From positions 150,597,744-150,661,743 of the forward strand of contig NC_081407.1 of NCBI RefSeq assembly GCF_030272615.1: a stretch of 64,000 bases of DNA, in the 5' to 3' direction. Source of the stretch: Cryptomeria japonica. Taxonomy: Eukaryota > Streptophyta > Pinopsida > Cupressales > Cupressaceae. Positions 25,301 through 38,500 of the stretch are shown here, one piece after another. How positions within the stretch are numbered: the stretch's first letter is position 1; each line of letters starts with the position of its first letter. The position numbers and the translations under genes are program-made. The notes below the pieces were generated by a model, which saw only the letters and a list, made by a program, of their open reading frames with translations, was not told the DNA's origin and searched no databases.

Positions 25301-28300
25301 GCCATTCGGCCCTGGCGCCTTATCACCCCCAAGATCAAACAGAGCCTTTTCCAGTGATCTTTGCCATTAGACATTTATTATGTTCAGGAGATCTACACCC
25401 CAGGATAACATCTAAAAAGCTTGCCTCTATTTGTCTTTGGGGATTTTCCTTTGTCAATAGCTGCTGAAAAAACCCCACAACCGCCTCTTGAATCTCCTTT
25501 TGATTTGATAACATTACACCATTAGGATCCTTAATAGTGAAAATCTTATTACTAGATCTTCGCACCTTAACAAAGCTGTGAAAAAACTTGTGTTCCTATC
25601 TCCCTCTTTGAGCCACGTTTCCCTAGACTTTTGTCTCCAGAAAATATCTTCTCTCTCCAACACTTCCCTATACCCTTGATTTAAACTTTTTTCTTCCATA
25701 AATTATGAGTCAGTCATACCATCTTGAATCACTTTGTTATGTAGACACTCTAATCTCTTTTCAATAGCCAACTTCTCAGCAAAAACATTCTTGAAACTTT
25801 CCCTATTCCACTTCTTTAAAGACTCCTTTAAAAATTGTAATTTCTTATAAAAGACAAAAGCATGATTACCATTCCAAGTCAGAGCATTGGACCAAATGTC
25901 CTCTATTAAATCCCGAAATCCTTTAGCTCTGAACCACATCATTTCTAATTTAATCGGGCATCGCACAAGAGCAATATCATCTTGGATGAGTAAGCAAATT
26001 GGATAATGATCCGAGCCATGAATGGGCAATATTGAGGCTTCCGTAATCCATGATTTTGACATCCAGTTCCCTGCAAGAAAAAAAGCGATCCAATTTTTTA
26101 GCAATGTTGGAAAAGCCAACTTTCCTATTAGTCCATGTGGATTCCCCTGTTTTGAATTTTACTTCCACTAGACCACTGCCCACGGAGAAATCACGAAAAT
26201 CCTGCTACACTTGGCTAACATGACAACTCCCACCTTTTTTCTCCATAGGGGATAAAGTGGCATTAAAATCCCCCCCCCAAAACACAGAAATGATCACCCA
26301 AATTTGCAAGTTGGGTACTCAATTGTTCCCACATTCTCCTTTTATCTAGTGTACTGATGGGCCCATACACATTAAATAAGTCAAAGTTGCTTTGTAATGC
26401 TTTTGAAAAAACATGCACCCATTGCCAATGTTTCTCCAATTGCACAAGTTCAATATTCACAGTGTCCTCATTCCACAAAATCCCCAAACTAGTTGAAGGC
26501 CCACAAGCCTCTGAAAAGACACCCCACCACTTATGGAAACACACTCGAAAAGACTGTATATCTTCACCCTTCAACTTTGTTTCCTGTAACATTACAATAT
26601 CTGGCTGTACCTGATCAAAACATCTTTTGATCAGTCGCCTCAATGCCCCTGACATTTCATGAAAGGCACCTCATTGCCTCCGGGAAGAGTCATAAGCTCT
26701 TCCCGATCTTAGTTTGGTTTGTCCTTTGGCCGTCCCTGCCATCTCAAGCCGTTCCCTAGTGGATTTAGCACCTCTGGAGCGCTTCTCTCCTATTTTTGGT
26801 TTGGAGATTTTTGAACTAGTTTGATTCAGAGATCTCTTTTCCAGACATCCCACTTCCTCCTGCAACCCGATATTATCAATATTGTTTATTTCATCCTCAG
26901 ACTCTTGCATGTCTAAGCCTTCCTTTTCCAGTGAGTCCAAATCCCTATTGTCCTTATCCATAAAGTTTAAGGTTCTTATGGGAGAAATTTGTATATCTTA
27001 AAAGACATTATCATCGACATCCTCGATGCCCTTATCAACCTGTCCTTCTCCTTCTTCCAAACCCATCTTAGAACCAGGGATGTTATAATCATCAGCAAAA
27101 GGATCATTAGGGTTAAAACCCCTATTTTGATAAGAATTGCTGGCACCATCTATTTTTTGACAGTCTTTAATATGAGGTGTCGAACCTCGTACCTTCTCAA
27201 TCGCCATCTCATTTTGCCTCCTTTCCTCCTCTGATGATTTTGGAAGACAATCCTCTTCTCCTGCTGAATCCAATCTTGGCTCAAAATTTTCTGGATTATC
27301 GATACCCTTTGGGACTTTAGAATCTTTTTCCGTTATTACATTGATTCCTTGCGAACCATTACCTTCTTTTGAATAGGATTCTTGACCTCCTTTCATCAGT
27401 CCTGCTGACCTGGTATTATTATCTGTGTCAATCTCCATTCCATTGGATGCCTTAGCTTGAACTCTTCTATCTTCCTATTGGATACTGTTTCCATCGTTGA
27501 CATCACCACCCTTATTTTTAGTCATTTCAACTATTAGATCCTGAAGCCTGTTTTGATAGAGATTTTTCCCTTTCGCTTTACTCTGACATTCTGTCTCTGA
27601 ATGCCCTTTCTTTTTACATATAACGCAAACATGAATCAGATCTTCCACTTCGATAGATTGCCTCCACACACCTTCACCTGTCTTCAATTCTACAAATTGA
27701 GGGAGGGAATGTATGGCTTGCCATTGTATACAAATTCTGGCATACATACTGTATTCAACAACCTCCACCGCTTCATCCACTTTTAGAAACCCTCCAAGTT
27801 TGTCACCTATTAATTTAAGAGTTTCAATATCCCAATATTCATGAGGCAGGTTATAAAGACGTATCCACAGGGGAACCAAATCAATCTCTTCCTTTTTAGG
27901 GTCAAAGTTAGGCCTCCAATCGTTGATAAAAAACCCTTTTCCCCCCATAAGAAATGGACCACTATTTAGAATCCACTCGTTATCCTGCTCACTGGAACTA
28001 ATTACTAGATAAAACCCATTTGGGAGGGTTTTCAAAACACATGCCTCTCCCCAGTTAGCGTCTACCCACGCTCTAACTCTGGAAAATGCCGGCCATTCAC
28101 CATTCCACTTCATAAAGAAAGCACGACTTTTTAAAAATTGAACAGATACCTTCCACTCATAGTTGTCTATAAGGATTGATACAACCGTTACAGCCTCCGA
28201 GTTTTGACACACCTTATTAGCCTATTGTTCTACCCTAACCAACTTCGGTCTCCAAAACTTCTTTTCGATTGTTTTGAAGTCCACTCAGGGGCCAAAGTGT

Positions 28301-31300
28301 ATAGCGGCAAACCCCCATTTGTTGCATCCCCATTGTCTTTCTCTGTGTGCAAAACGCTTTCTATTCTTCACTGCACGAAAGCTTTGGTTTTCCTATCCCT
28401 TCCATGCCCGAAATGGTGGCCGCTAGTTCTTGTTGTGGTAACCTTCAATCCTTCGACCTCAGTACATCCATGTTTGCCTTTGTCTTCCCTCTCCACGAAA
28501 CGCTAGCTCCACCATTTTTTTTTCTCTTGCAAAAGTAGAATTTTCCATAGTGTGCCTTAGTCTTGCAAGTTCACCTTTGATAATAAATAATTATCACTAG
28601 TTAAGACATTAAACTTCTTCAACTGTTTCGACAGATTCTTGTCATATGTTATTTTGTTGCTAGTCTCTGTTCTTCTTGTCGCCTGAACTACAGGAACAAA
28701 AACTTCAACACATTTGCACAAAAAAATCTGTTATAAAAGTATGGTGTGCAATATGATAATTATCCATTTACAATCCATAACTCCTCAGTCTACGACAAGA
28801 TCAAAATTGATTGCAGTTTCAAGTTTCTATCACATTGAAAGCAGAGCATAACATTCTTATTATAGATTCTAAACAACATTTACAAACTAATCTTCATGCT
28901 CGTGTGCTTTACAAATGATTAAGCATTGATATTATTAGAAGATGATAACCAGAAAATGATTACCACAATGCACTTCATTATCTTCAAATACAAACACAAC
29001 TTACACCATGAGACTTCTACTCGTACTGTCATAATTGATTGATGCAATTAGAATGAAGGGCTATCAACATGTATTCATGCCAATCCTTTGTCACCTGTTA
29101 ACATCAACAACAAACTCATATTGCTATGTCTTTAATCTTGTCCTGTCACTTACATACCTTGTTCTACAAGCATACTTATTGACATCAATGACAAACATGC
29201 CAAAGTCAACAACCATGTATACAAGAAACCATTACATTGCAACCTCACCCATGTTTGTTTGAGCAATAAGCTATCTCGCTATGTGATGATTTGAAATTTG
29301 GTTATACTCTTGCTAGTGTTATACTTAAATGGATCGCCTTATACATGGGATTGAAACTTAAATAATTATCGGGCTAATTCTTGCTTTGGGAAGTCTTTGA
29401 AATTTTACTGATTACTTTCTTTCACTTGTAAATTTTTTATTTTTATTTTCTATTTATTACACAGAATGAATTGATGCACAAGGAAAGGGAGTTGACACAA
29501 GCATATGAAATCGCCAAGACAAATCTCCTCTGCGGTGCAGATCTAAAGGATGCTTTACTTCTCAAGCTCAAGCTAGGTACTATAATACTCTAAACCTTGG
29601 TTATTCATGTTTATATATGTCGACCTTTGGTTTTTGAGTTTTTAGGAATACTCTTCTTCCATTTGTTGACAAATGCTGTTCTAAATTGTTCAATACATGA
29701 GCATCATCTTCGAAGTTGCTATTGCCACTATCAAGCTTATCGAAAGTCAATTTTATTTGAATTTTATCTTGTAGTGAGGCTTCCAATCAAACACTAAATA
29801 ACATTTAATAAGATGTTCGAGTTAAATGATCTACAACAAAGAAATTCTTCAAGAGGCGATACAAAAGGGGCACTTCAACCCCTTGAAATGGTAAAAGCTT
29901 GATAGTTTTGTCTATGCATATGCAACAAGAGGACTTTCCTTTTTCATTAATATGGCATCTCAATAACTGCTACAATCACTGCATCCATTATTGAACTCAT
30001 TAATAAGAACTACTTTATAAAAGGATAAACTATTAATTTTGGACACAAATTCGAGACCCGGACTCAACACGGATTTGGTGAGGGTGACTTGACTTGAGGC
30101 TCGGGACTCGGCAAAAAAACTCAGTGCAAACTCAGCAAGTGAAAAACCCAAGAAATTTAGAGTTTTTTAAGGATTTAAAACTTGTTTCATTTACCCTTTA
30201 TTAAATAAACCTTAAAGACACAATAACATCATCAAGTAGAAGCTAATTTGATCACATACATGAGTATACATCGATCACATAATTATAAACACAAATTATA
30301 GCTGAAGGAAATAGCACACTTAGATATTTAAATATCGCCAAATGTATACAAAACTCATGAATATGAAATCCATGACATCAAATGTTCGAAACAAATATCA
30401 AAACAATAACTAGTAAGTCTATGGCTCAAAGGAGCTTGCATCGCTCCCATGAAGGCGTCTAAGTTAGTGGGGGTTTGTTTAGTGGAGATGCTATTGGGTT
30501 TGAGGGGTAGCAATGATAAGCTGCACAAGGTGTTGGATGTGAGAAAAACCCTACAATAGAAGGGGTGTTGGGATTTTTTTTTAAAGAGTAAAGAGAGTGA
30601 AGAGAGCAAAATGATATTTGTATTGGGCGAAATGATACTTTTAGTGACATTTTAGGGTTTTTGGATGCAATCGAACGCTTTCAAGACGTTGAATGGTCTG
30701 AAAATGCTTAGATCTGCATCTGTTTAAGTTTGATTTTCCAAATTCCATCACCCAGAAAGAAGGATAATTGCTGGAACATTGAAAACCATTAGTCAAAATT
30801 AAATTCCTAATCATTCCTTTGGCTAAAAATGCCTTCCCAAGAGTCACCAATTCAGTAGTGTACCATATTTTGCTCAAAACCTCTCTTCAATCCACTTGTA
30901 TGAACACAAATGGACTCATAAGATGACTGTAAAAAGAGGTAACAGCAGCGTTCTTTTCACCCTTTTGATCTGTATCCTCCCATGGTATGCCTCTCTTGAC
31001 TTTTTTAATTCCCAACAACCCATGCAAATGACCTGAGCATAGGTACTCTAACTCACCCCTAAAGTGGTTCCATCACGTCGAGTCCCATCAACCTGTAAGT
31101 CACAATAGTTCTCCTCTCCTCATGGTGAATCCCCAAAACATCTATCATTCATTGTGTTTTTTTGTGTTTTTATGTGATGACAATTTGGTCATTATTACAT
31201 TAGTAATATCTTTTTCTGCTATTTTGAATGAATATTTTATTCATTATAAATACTTTAGAAATATTTATTAATAAATTGCTTGGAAAACACAAAAAAAATA

Positions 31301-34300
31301 TGACTATTAGAAGTCTAAAAGAAAATTAATTTTCAGGAATTATCGTTAAATCTAAGAAAGTTATGTTTCACGTATAACTTTCATTTGGACTCAAGCCAAC
31401 CTACTATTTTCATCTCATTCAACAAAAAATACCTTCTACTCAATGCATTAGCTATACTATTTGATCTACGTTTTAAAATAAATGAATACCTTTGAAGAAG
31501 TTCAATCCACTTCATGTGCTTTTGGCTCAACTTACCTTGATTGCTAATAAATTTCAATGCATGGTGACTTGTGAACAAAATAAATTTTTAGGTAGTAGAT
31601 ACTAGATAGTGCCTCGACTTTTGTTTTTTGATCGGTGAAGCGCAAAGATTTTTAGCTTGGCCCTTGCTCTAGGTGAGGCCACAAATGGGGGACCTCATCC
31701 CTAGCATTAACAGACATCCTCCTCCTCTTACATGTCCTCCTCCATGTCTACCTCCTCCTCCTTCACATCCTCCTCCTCTTTTCCATTTTCCTTTGTCCTT
31801 CGTGGGGTTTGAACCTTCGTGGCAATATTAACATTGCCATGACCTCACCATCACACTGCGGGGTCAACTTATTGAAACAATTGCAACAATTGGTTTAGTA
31901 TTTTAATCAGACATACAACTGATTCTATTGCTATCCCATTTGCATCACAATCCACTTGAAACCCTTCGATAATACCAGGCACTATTAGAATTGGTTGTTT
32001 CATGACTTTATACTTCAAAAGTTGAAAGCTTTTCCTAATTAATGACATCAGATTTCCACAATCCATTATGTCATAGTTCGCAATTTCTATATTCGATTGT
32101 GTGAGAGTTTTTGCATCAACATTTCGGATCACACTCTGTGATCCATCATCAACATGAGAGTGCATAAGGAGGAGAAATGGTAAGTTGCAGATGAAGACAC
32201 ACTAAAAAGGAGGGGAGGAAGGGGGGAAGAGAGGGAAGGAGGTACACACGAAACCCAAAGTGAGTTGACCAAACAAGAGAGGGTTATAAACATCGACAAT
32301 AAGTTAATGGAGGCACTATCGGGTTGACTATAATTTATTGTCTATGTTTATAACTCTCGCTTGTTTGGTCAACTCACTTTGGGTTTCGTGTGTACCTCCT
32401 TCTGTCTCTTCCCCCCTCCCTCCCCTCCTTTTTAGTGTGTCTTGGTTTGCAACCTACCATTTCTCCTCCTTATGCACTCTCTCATCTTGATGATGGATCA
32501 TGGAGTGTGATCCGAAATGTTGATGCAAAAACTCTCACACAATCGAATCCAAAAATTGCAAACTATGAGCTTTTCTTAATTACAGCTGTCCAATGAAATT
32601 CATTCCTACCGCCCTTTGTTTTTGTGATAGGTGCACAAATACCTCTCAAATTTATGATAGACTTTCTATAAAAGCATGTCAAATCTGAAAAATTCCACTT
32701 TCAATTTACTCCTTGGTGATGGCCACTCCGCAACGACAATTGTTAAACAGAAAGCAAAGTCCTCATTTCGTTCACCCTATTTGTATATATCTCAATTCAT
32801 ACCCCAATAGCTCCTATTTATGGGCGAAATTTGTCAAAGATGATTACAAAAGGTGTTGTTTTTAGATCAGACTGATAGCAATAACCAGAAATAACAGAAT
32901 GAACACACAGAACACAAGAATACCCTGGGAAAACCTCCCTCTTGGAGGTGAAAAACCCAACAACAAAATCTCAACTTGTGTTAGGCAATAATCAGACTCT
33001 GTCTTTACAATTTTTACGTCAACACTTGAAGCAATATGAACAACCGAATATAACTATACACTAGGGCACACAGTAGTATGAACAGCACCATGAAAATCTG
33101 AGTTATAACAAACTTATCTGCAATTATCCTTGACTGAGAATGATGCCCTAATCAGAGAGGACAATTCGCTGATTAAGGAGACCTGTAGCAGACCATGAAT
33201 GAGGTTCACTGTTCAAGCACAGATTCGCTGACCTGGGAGATGAGTTTGCTGCCCTTGGATAAGTTCGATGATCTTGATAATGCAATTCACTGTCTTAGAG
33301 ATGTATTCACTGTCTTGGATAAATTCGCTGCTGAAGGAGGATGTAATTCGCTGACTTGATGTGTGTCTTGATGCATGAATGAACCTTGCATATATATGTG
33401 CCTTGACCTCATTGTACACCTCAGGTTGGCCTTGCAAATAATAACAATAATATGCTTGGCGCCCATTATAGGGTCAGCCCTATAAGTATTTACAAGTTAC
33501 ATTTTTAACATAGGGTCAGCCCTATAAGCATTTACAAGTTACATTTTTAACATAGGGTCAGCCCTATTCACACTTACAAGTTACATTTGCACATTACAAG
33601 TTTCATCGCCCATTATAGGGCCGGCTCAATTTACAAGTTACATTGCCCATTTAGGGCCGGACCAAAATACAAGTTGCATATTGATTTTGCACATTAATGT
33701 GACTAAGGCCAATAGGCCAATTAGTCACCAATATGCTAGGTCGGCCCTAGAAGGAATCCGACCTAGCTACAAAAACATCATCAAAAGGGAGTTGGCAAAA
33801 GACTAGAATGAAGCCCATGACACGATCTTACTACGAAAAATCTAGTTGAAAATGTTTTTTAAAATGCATTTTGATAAAAAAATTTCGAACTCTGTTTTCC
33901 AAATGTTTTTTTATGTCAAATAGAATAAATTTATCTGGTTTTTCTTAAATTCCTTAGATTTTAGATTTCATGTATGATATTCAACAAACCCCATGTCATA
34001 AGTGTTAGCAATGCTCATTGCATGATTTCAGCTCTTGGAGGAATGCTTTGGAGTTTTGGGTGGACAAGTGTTGACATCTACTAGCTGCACCTGTTGTACC
34101 AGCATCCATTTACCCTTGTTTCAGATCTATTGCCACATAATAAGTTTATAAGTTTGATCTACATCAATGCAAAGGAGAAATCAGCATGATTTCATGTGTA
34201 TTTCAGTCCTAGATGGATATATATTTTTTTTGTTGCCTAGGGTATCCCCACGACCTAGCCCGGCACCCATTTGTGAGACGAGCTGAGGCGAGACTAATCC

Positions 34301-35471
34301 CTTGCGGTGTGGATAAGGGTACGTGCATTACACACACCGTATAAACACTGGGTTCAGAGAGTCGGACTCAAGACCAATGGGGAGCAAACCCACTGCCCAA
34401 GCCAACTCCTACTCGTTGCGGGCTGCTAGCTGAAGTGTATTAATATGGGTAGTTGATTCATTATATTGTAGTGACTTTCAGAATGTTGACAGAGAGTTTT
34501 AGTTTTGATTTGGTAGTACTACCAGCAGAACACTGTGTTATCAGACTTACATCAGCTATTTGAGGTAGATTTCAGCTGGACTAGTGATTTGCTTTTTTTG
34601 GGAATGATATTCTATGTTTAACTAGGTCTTTGGGGTAATTTTATGTGCTTGGAGCAGTGTTATATGTCTGATTAAAATACTAAATCAATTGTTGCAACTG
34701 TTTCATGCTATTTTGTAATGCGTCTCATGTATATGTTGTAGACCTCGAATGGTATTACCATTGGAGGATCATTATCTTGTATGCATTTCATATTGTAAGT
34801 AGGATGGTTTATCGCTAACCATTATAGCATAATCATTCAGTTCGTTTGGCATTGAACAAGTTGGTATTATCGAAAAATTTGGTTTGAGCCAAGCTTAGAC
34901 ATTTTGGCAGTGGCTTGCATTGCATACATGTAATCAATTGAAGAGGAGTTGATATGTTGGCTTTGTGGTCTGTGTGTCATTTTGATTCTAGGTAGTCTTT
35001 TGAAGAGGTGTTGATTAGGTTGGCTCCATCACATGCATATTTTTGTTGGTTTGCTGCCATATGATTTGTAATTGCATCCATTTAGATTAGCTGTGTGGTT
35101 AGAGAAATTATATGCTCTCACCTTGCACACTCTAGGATTTGAGTGATTAGAAATTGTTGAAGGTGTAGACACCCCAAATCGACTACATTTGGTCGATTTA
35201 CCCCTATTTCATCTAATTCCCCATCATTTATATCAATTAAATAATTTTATCATTATTTAATTAATATAATTTGTTTTCTTCTACTTTTTTTGAGGCCTAG
35301 CTCCTTTATCTGTATCGCCCTTCCTCCAAAAAATTAAATAAATAACTTTTATAATTTTATTTATTTAATCTAACTTGCCAGTTTGGGTTCGGGCACCGGT
35401 TCAGGTTTGATAACCTGGTTCGCCTGTTCAACAAATTTGAAAAGGGGTTTGGGTTTGTTAGTACAAAAACA

Positions 35472-35511
<40 letters not shown>

Positions 35512-38500
35512 GATATACTATATATAAATATATATGTTTATTTATGCTTATTTATATACATATAATTTATAAAATATTAGATTATAAATATACTAAAAAT
35601 TAACATAAATATTATAAATACTAAAACTTATTTGTAAATGTAAATAGACTGTTATTAATTTCTGAGCAATCAGAATTCTGAGACAACTAGTTTAAAGTTT
35701 TAGCGTGGGATATAAGGAATGTAAAATCGATTTTATTAGTCTTATCGATTTGCCTCTGCAGATGAAAAGCAAACGATTATATTTACTACCAATCACAGTA
35801 TATTGTTTTCTCCTATCGAATATGTTATCAATGGAGAGGGTAGCACATATATATCTTTTGTTTCATTGGATCGTGCCTCCATAGGGGGTCACGATCCTAT
35901 GTGGAACCACGTGGTTCCACATAGGGTCGTGACCCCTGTGTGGAGCCACGATCCTTCTACACCGGCGATCATTTCCTTTAATAAACTCCACAATGCATTA
36001 ACTATAGCATAGCAATTAAATTTAGTTAATACTAACTAAATTTAATCTTAAATAAATCGCAAATGATAGACTTAGTTTCTGTGCACTGATAAAACTAAGG
36101 AGATGGATTTATTTTGCTGAGTGTTACGACTGAGACTATAATTAACATTATTAATTTAACATATCTAAATTAAATATTTTGCAAAATTAAAACTTTAGTC
36201 TTCTAAAATTATTTCCGCTCCACTTGACTTTGCTCTCCACCTGACTGCGCTTTAGGCATCCTCGGCAATAGATATCTAGCAAAATGTCTTAGGCGACAAA
36301 ATACTGGCAAAAATTTTCCCTCACAAAAAAATTTGACGGATACCAGATTGCTGGACTCGTAGGCGAACCAGACCGGTACCTTGGACCTAGAGCGAACTGG
36401 ACCCGGATCAGCCCAGGCAGCCAATGAGCCCGATAACTTAGTATTTATTAGAAGCATGAGATTTCCACAGTCCATATCAATGTTGCTAAGTAATTTCTGG
36501 ATTTGACTCTGTGAATTTTAGTATTACCAACGTTTCGGATCAAACTTAGTATTTAATTTATTCCTCACATGTCACATCCTCCAACTTTCCCTTTTCCCCC
36601 TAATCCTCAGTTGATATCTCCCTAATCATTTGCACATTCCCTAATCCTAACTAAGTGGTGTCGACCTACTTCAAATCTCCACACAATTTTACCACTTATA
36701 GTCAACCTTAAATGTTCCCCTTTTTGGAGAACACCCTATGTACTTGGGCACATGGCTCTTTCTTCTTCAAGTACCCAATTTTTTTTTTTTATTCCTTTCC
36801 TCTTTCCTCTTTTCAATAAATGGGAATTTTTAATTCCCATGGGTCTTGTCAAGTACCCTTCATCTTCTCCTCTCACCTCATGGTTCCACTCGACTCATCC
36901 CATGATGTTAGAGATATACGATCTTTTAATTTTGCAAACCTTGAACAGCCACAACAATAGCAATCACAAGATCTAGCAGTTATGCAACACAAGAGGAACA
37001 CAAGGTACCAATTATGCAACTACTTCTTTGAGAATTTGAGATGAATGATATGATTGAGTATCTATGAGAAGAGATAAACATTATGAACACAAGGTACCAA
37101 TCTCTAACGAGAGAAGTGAAATACAATAATTTTATATAAGTCAAGAAAACTATGCTCATGGCTCTCCTTGATCTCCTACAATACTCTTATGTACGACCAG
37201 GGTTAGATGTCCAAATTTTACCCTTTCCTTACATAATATTCAACAATTCTTAAATTGGATCCTAAAGTTCATAGTATTTTTTTTCAAATATTGTGTGAAA
37301 ACATAGTTCTTCTTTTATATTGTAGAATAGAGTTTCTGAAGGATGGTCAGTGCTTCTTTGAGTTTTACATTACTCCTAGAGGTATACAGGTTTCTAACTA
37401 TACTTAAAAAAAGAGAATTTGAATCTTCTTGGTAGGACTCGTAATGAGTATGCACATATGTATTGAGATATTCTACGTGCATGTTGAATAAATAATATTG
37501 AAGATTCACAAATATATATTTATGGTATATGACATAACTATGATCCTTTTTGTATCATCTACAAGTTTGTGGGGCATTATTGAGTACTTACTGTGGGTTT
37601 AATTTGAAATTCTAATAGTATAGGCAATGTGGCTATGCAAGAAACATTTAAATGCTTTTTAAATAGACACTTTTGAGTCTTATTATTGCAAGAATTTCCG
37701 ATAATGTAGTCCTCATATGCATGAGTTAGAGCATACATTGATACTGATGATAATAAACTGCACATTAAGTTCAATGAAAATCTGGTTCAGATCCCAAAAT
37801 ATGCAGATGCAAATGTACTTGTGTTAGGTGGATAACAATAATTGTTTAAGTTTTTGTGGCTAGGGGGATTGTTTTGACACCCTTATTTTGTGTTGAGAAA
37901 AATTTCTCTAGTGAAAAACATTCAACTTTAGGGCTATGTCATTTGGTTTAAAAAATACTCAGATGTGTAGCTTTATTGTTAATAATGGCTCAAATTCTCC
38001 ATAAAAATTGAAAAATTCTGCAATCATCCTCTGTTATTTTGTATTATCGTGACATTTTTGTAATCCTCTTGGTTTTTTTATTAGCAAAACGTATGATTTT
38101 CAAATTCTCAATGGTACTGTTTGTATTTGTTTGGATACATCTTATTCCTCTCAATATCTTGAAATCTATTTTGGAGCAGATTCTGCATTAGATGACTTGG
38201 AAGAACTCCAAACAAGATATGAATTCTTGATGCTGGAGCTTAAAGAAGAGCAGGTGAAGTTTCCGTTGCTGTCAATTTATACAGTCTATTTAGCATTTTA
38301 ACTATTTTTTGCTATTGTTTTTCCGTCTTATTGTCTTCTTTTTTTTGGCTTGACTAATTTTCAGGTAAAAGCTAAAGCTTTGAATAAGGGTTCACTTGAA
38401 AAAGAGAAAGAGATACAGACACAGAGAATCTTGGAATTAGAGCAAAGAACTCGAGCCCTTCAGGAATCACTTTGTAACATGGAGAAAGATCATGTTACTG

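Larger units (their letters stand above)
21198..28592 (-). mobile_element. L1-type LINE with 17-bp target site duplication
   Basis: The element occupies 21215-28575 between two copies of TTTGATAATAAATAATT (21198-21214 and 28576-28592). Its 3' end is the left side, where the minus strand ends in about eight A residues. Reading right to left it carries ORF1 with a CCHC knuckle, an endonuclease, a reverse transcriptase with [12 protein letters not shown] and FADD, a zinc-binding domain typical of plant LINEs, an RNase H domain and a further 3' open frame. It is inserted antisense in intron 2 of the coiled-coil gene. Several frameshifts and stops make it inactive, but the intact duplication and full length (7.4 kb) suggest a fairly recent insertion. 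Confidence 0.95.
35370..36441. mobile_element. hAT-type non-autonomous element (1072 bp)
   Basis: Ends CTAACTTGCC and GATAACTTAG (reverse complement CTAAGTTATC) form short inverted repeats. The flanks are TATTTAAT (35362-35369) and TATTTATT (36442-36449), an 8-bp target duplication with one change, as expected for hAT. Both subterminal parts are rich in GGTTCGGG / CACCGGTTC / GGTACCTTGG words like the element at 49657-50318. It contains a TA microsatellite and a near-perfect palindrome. No transposase. Confidence 0.75.
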
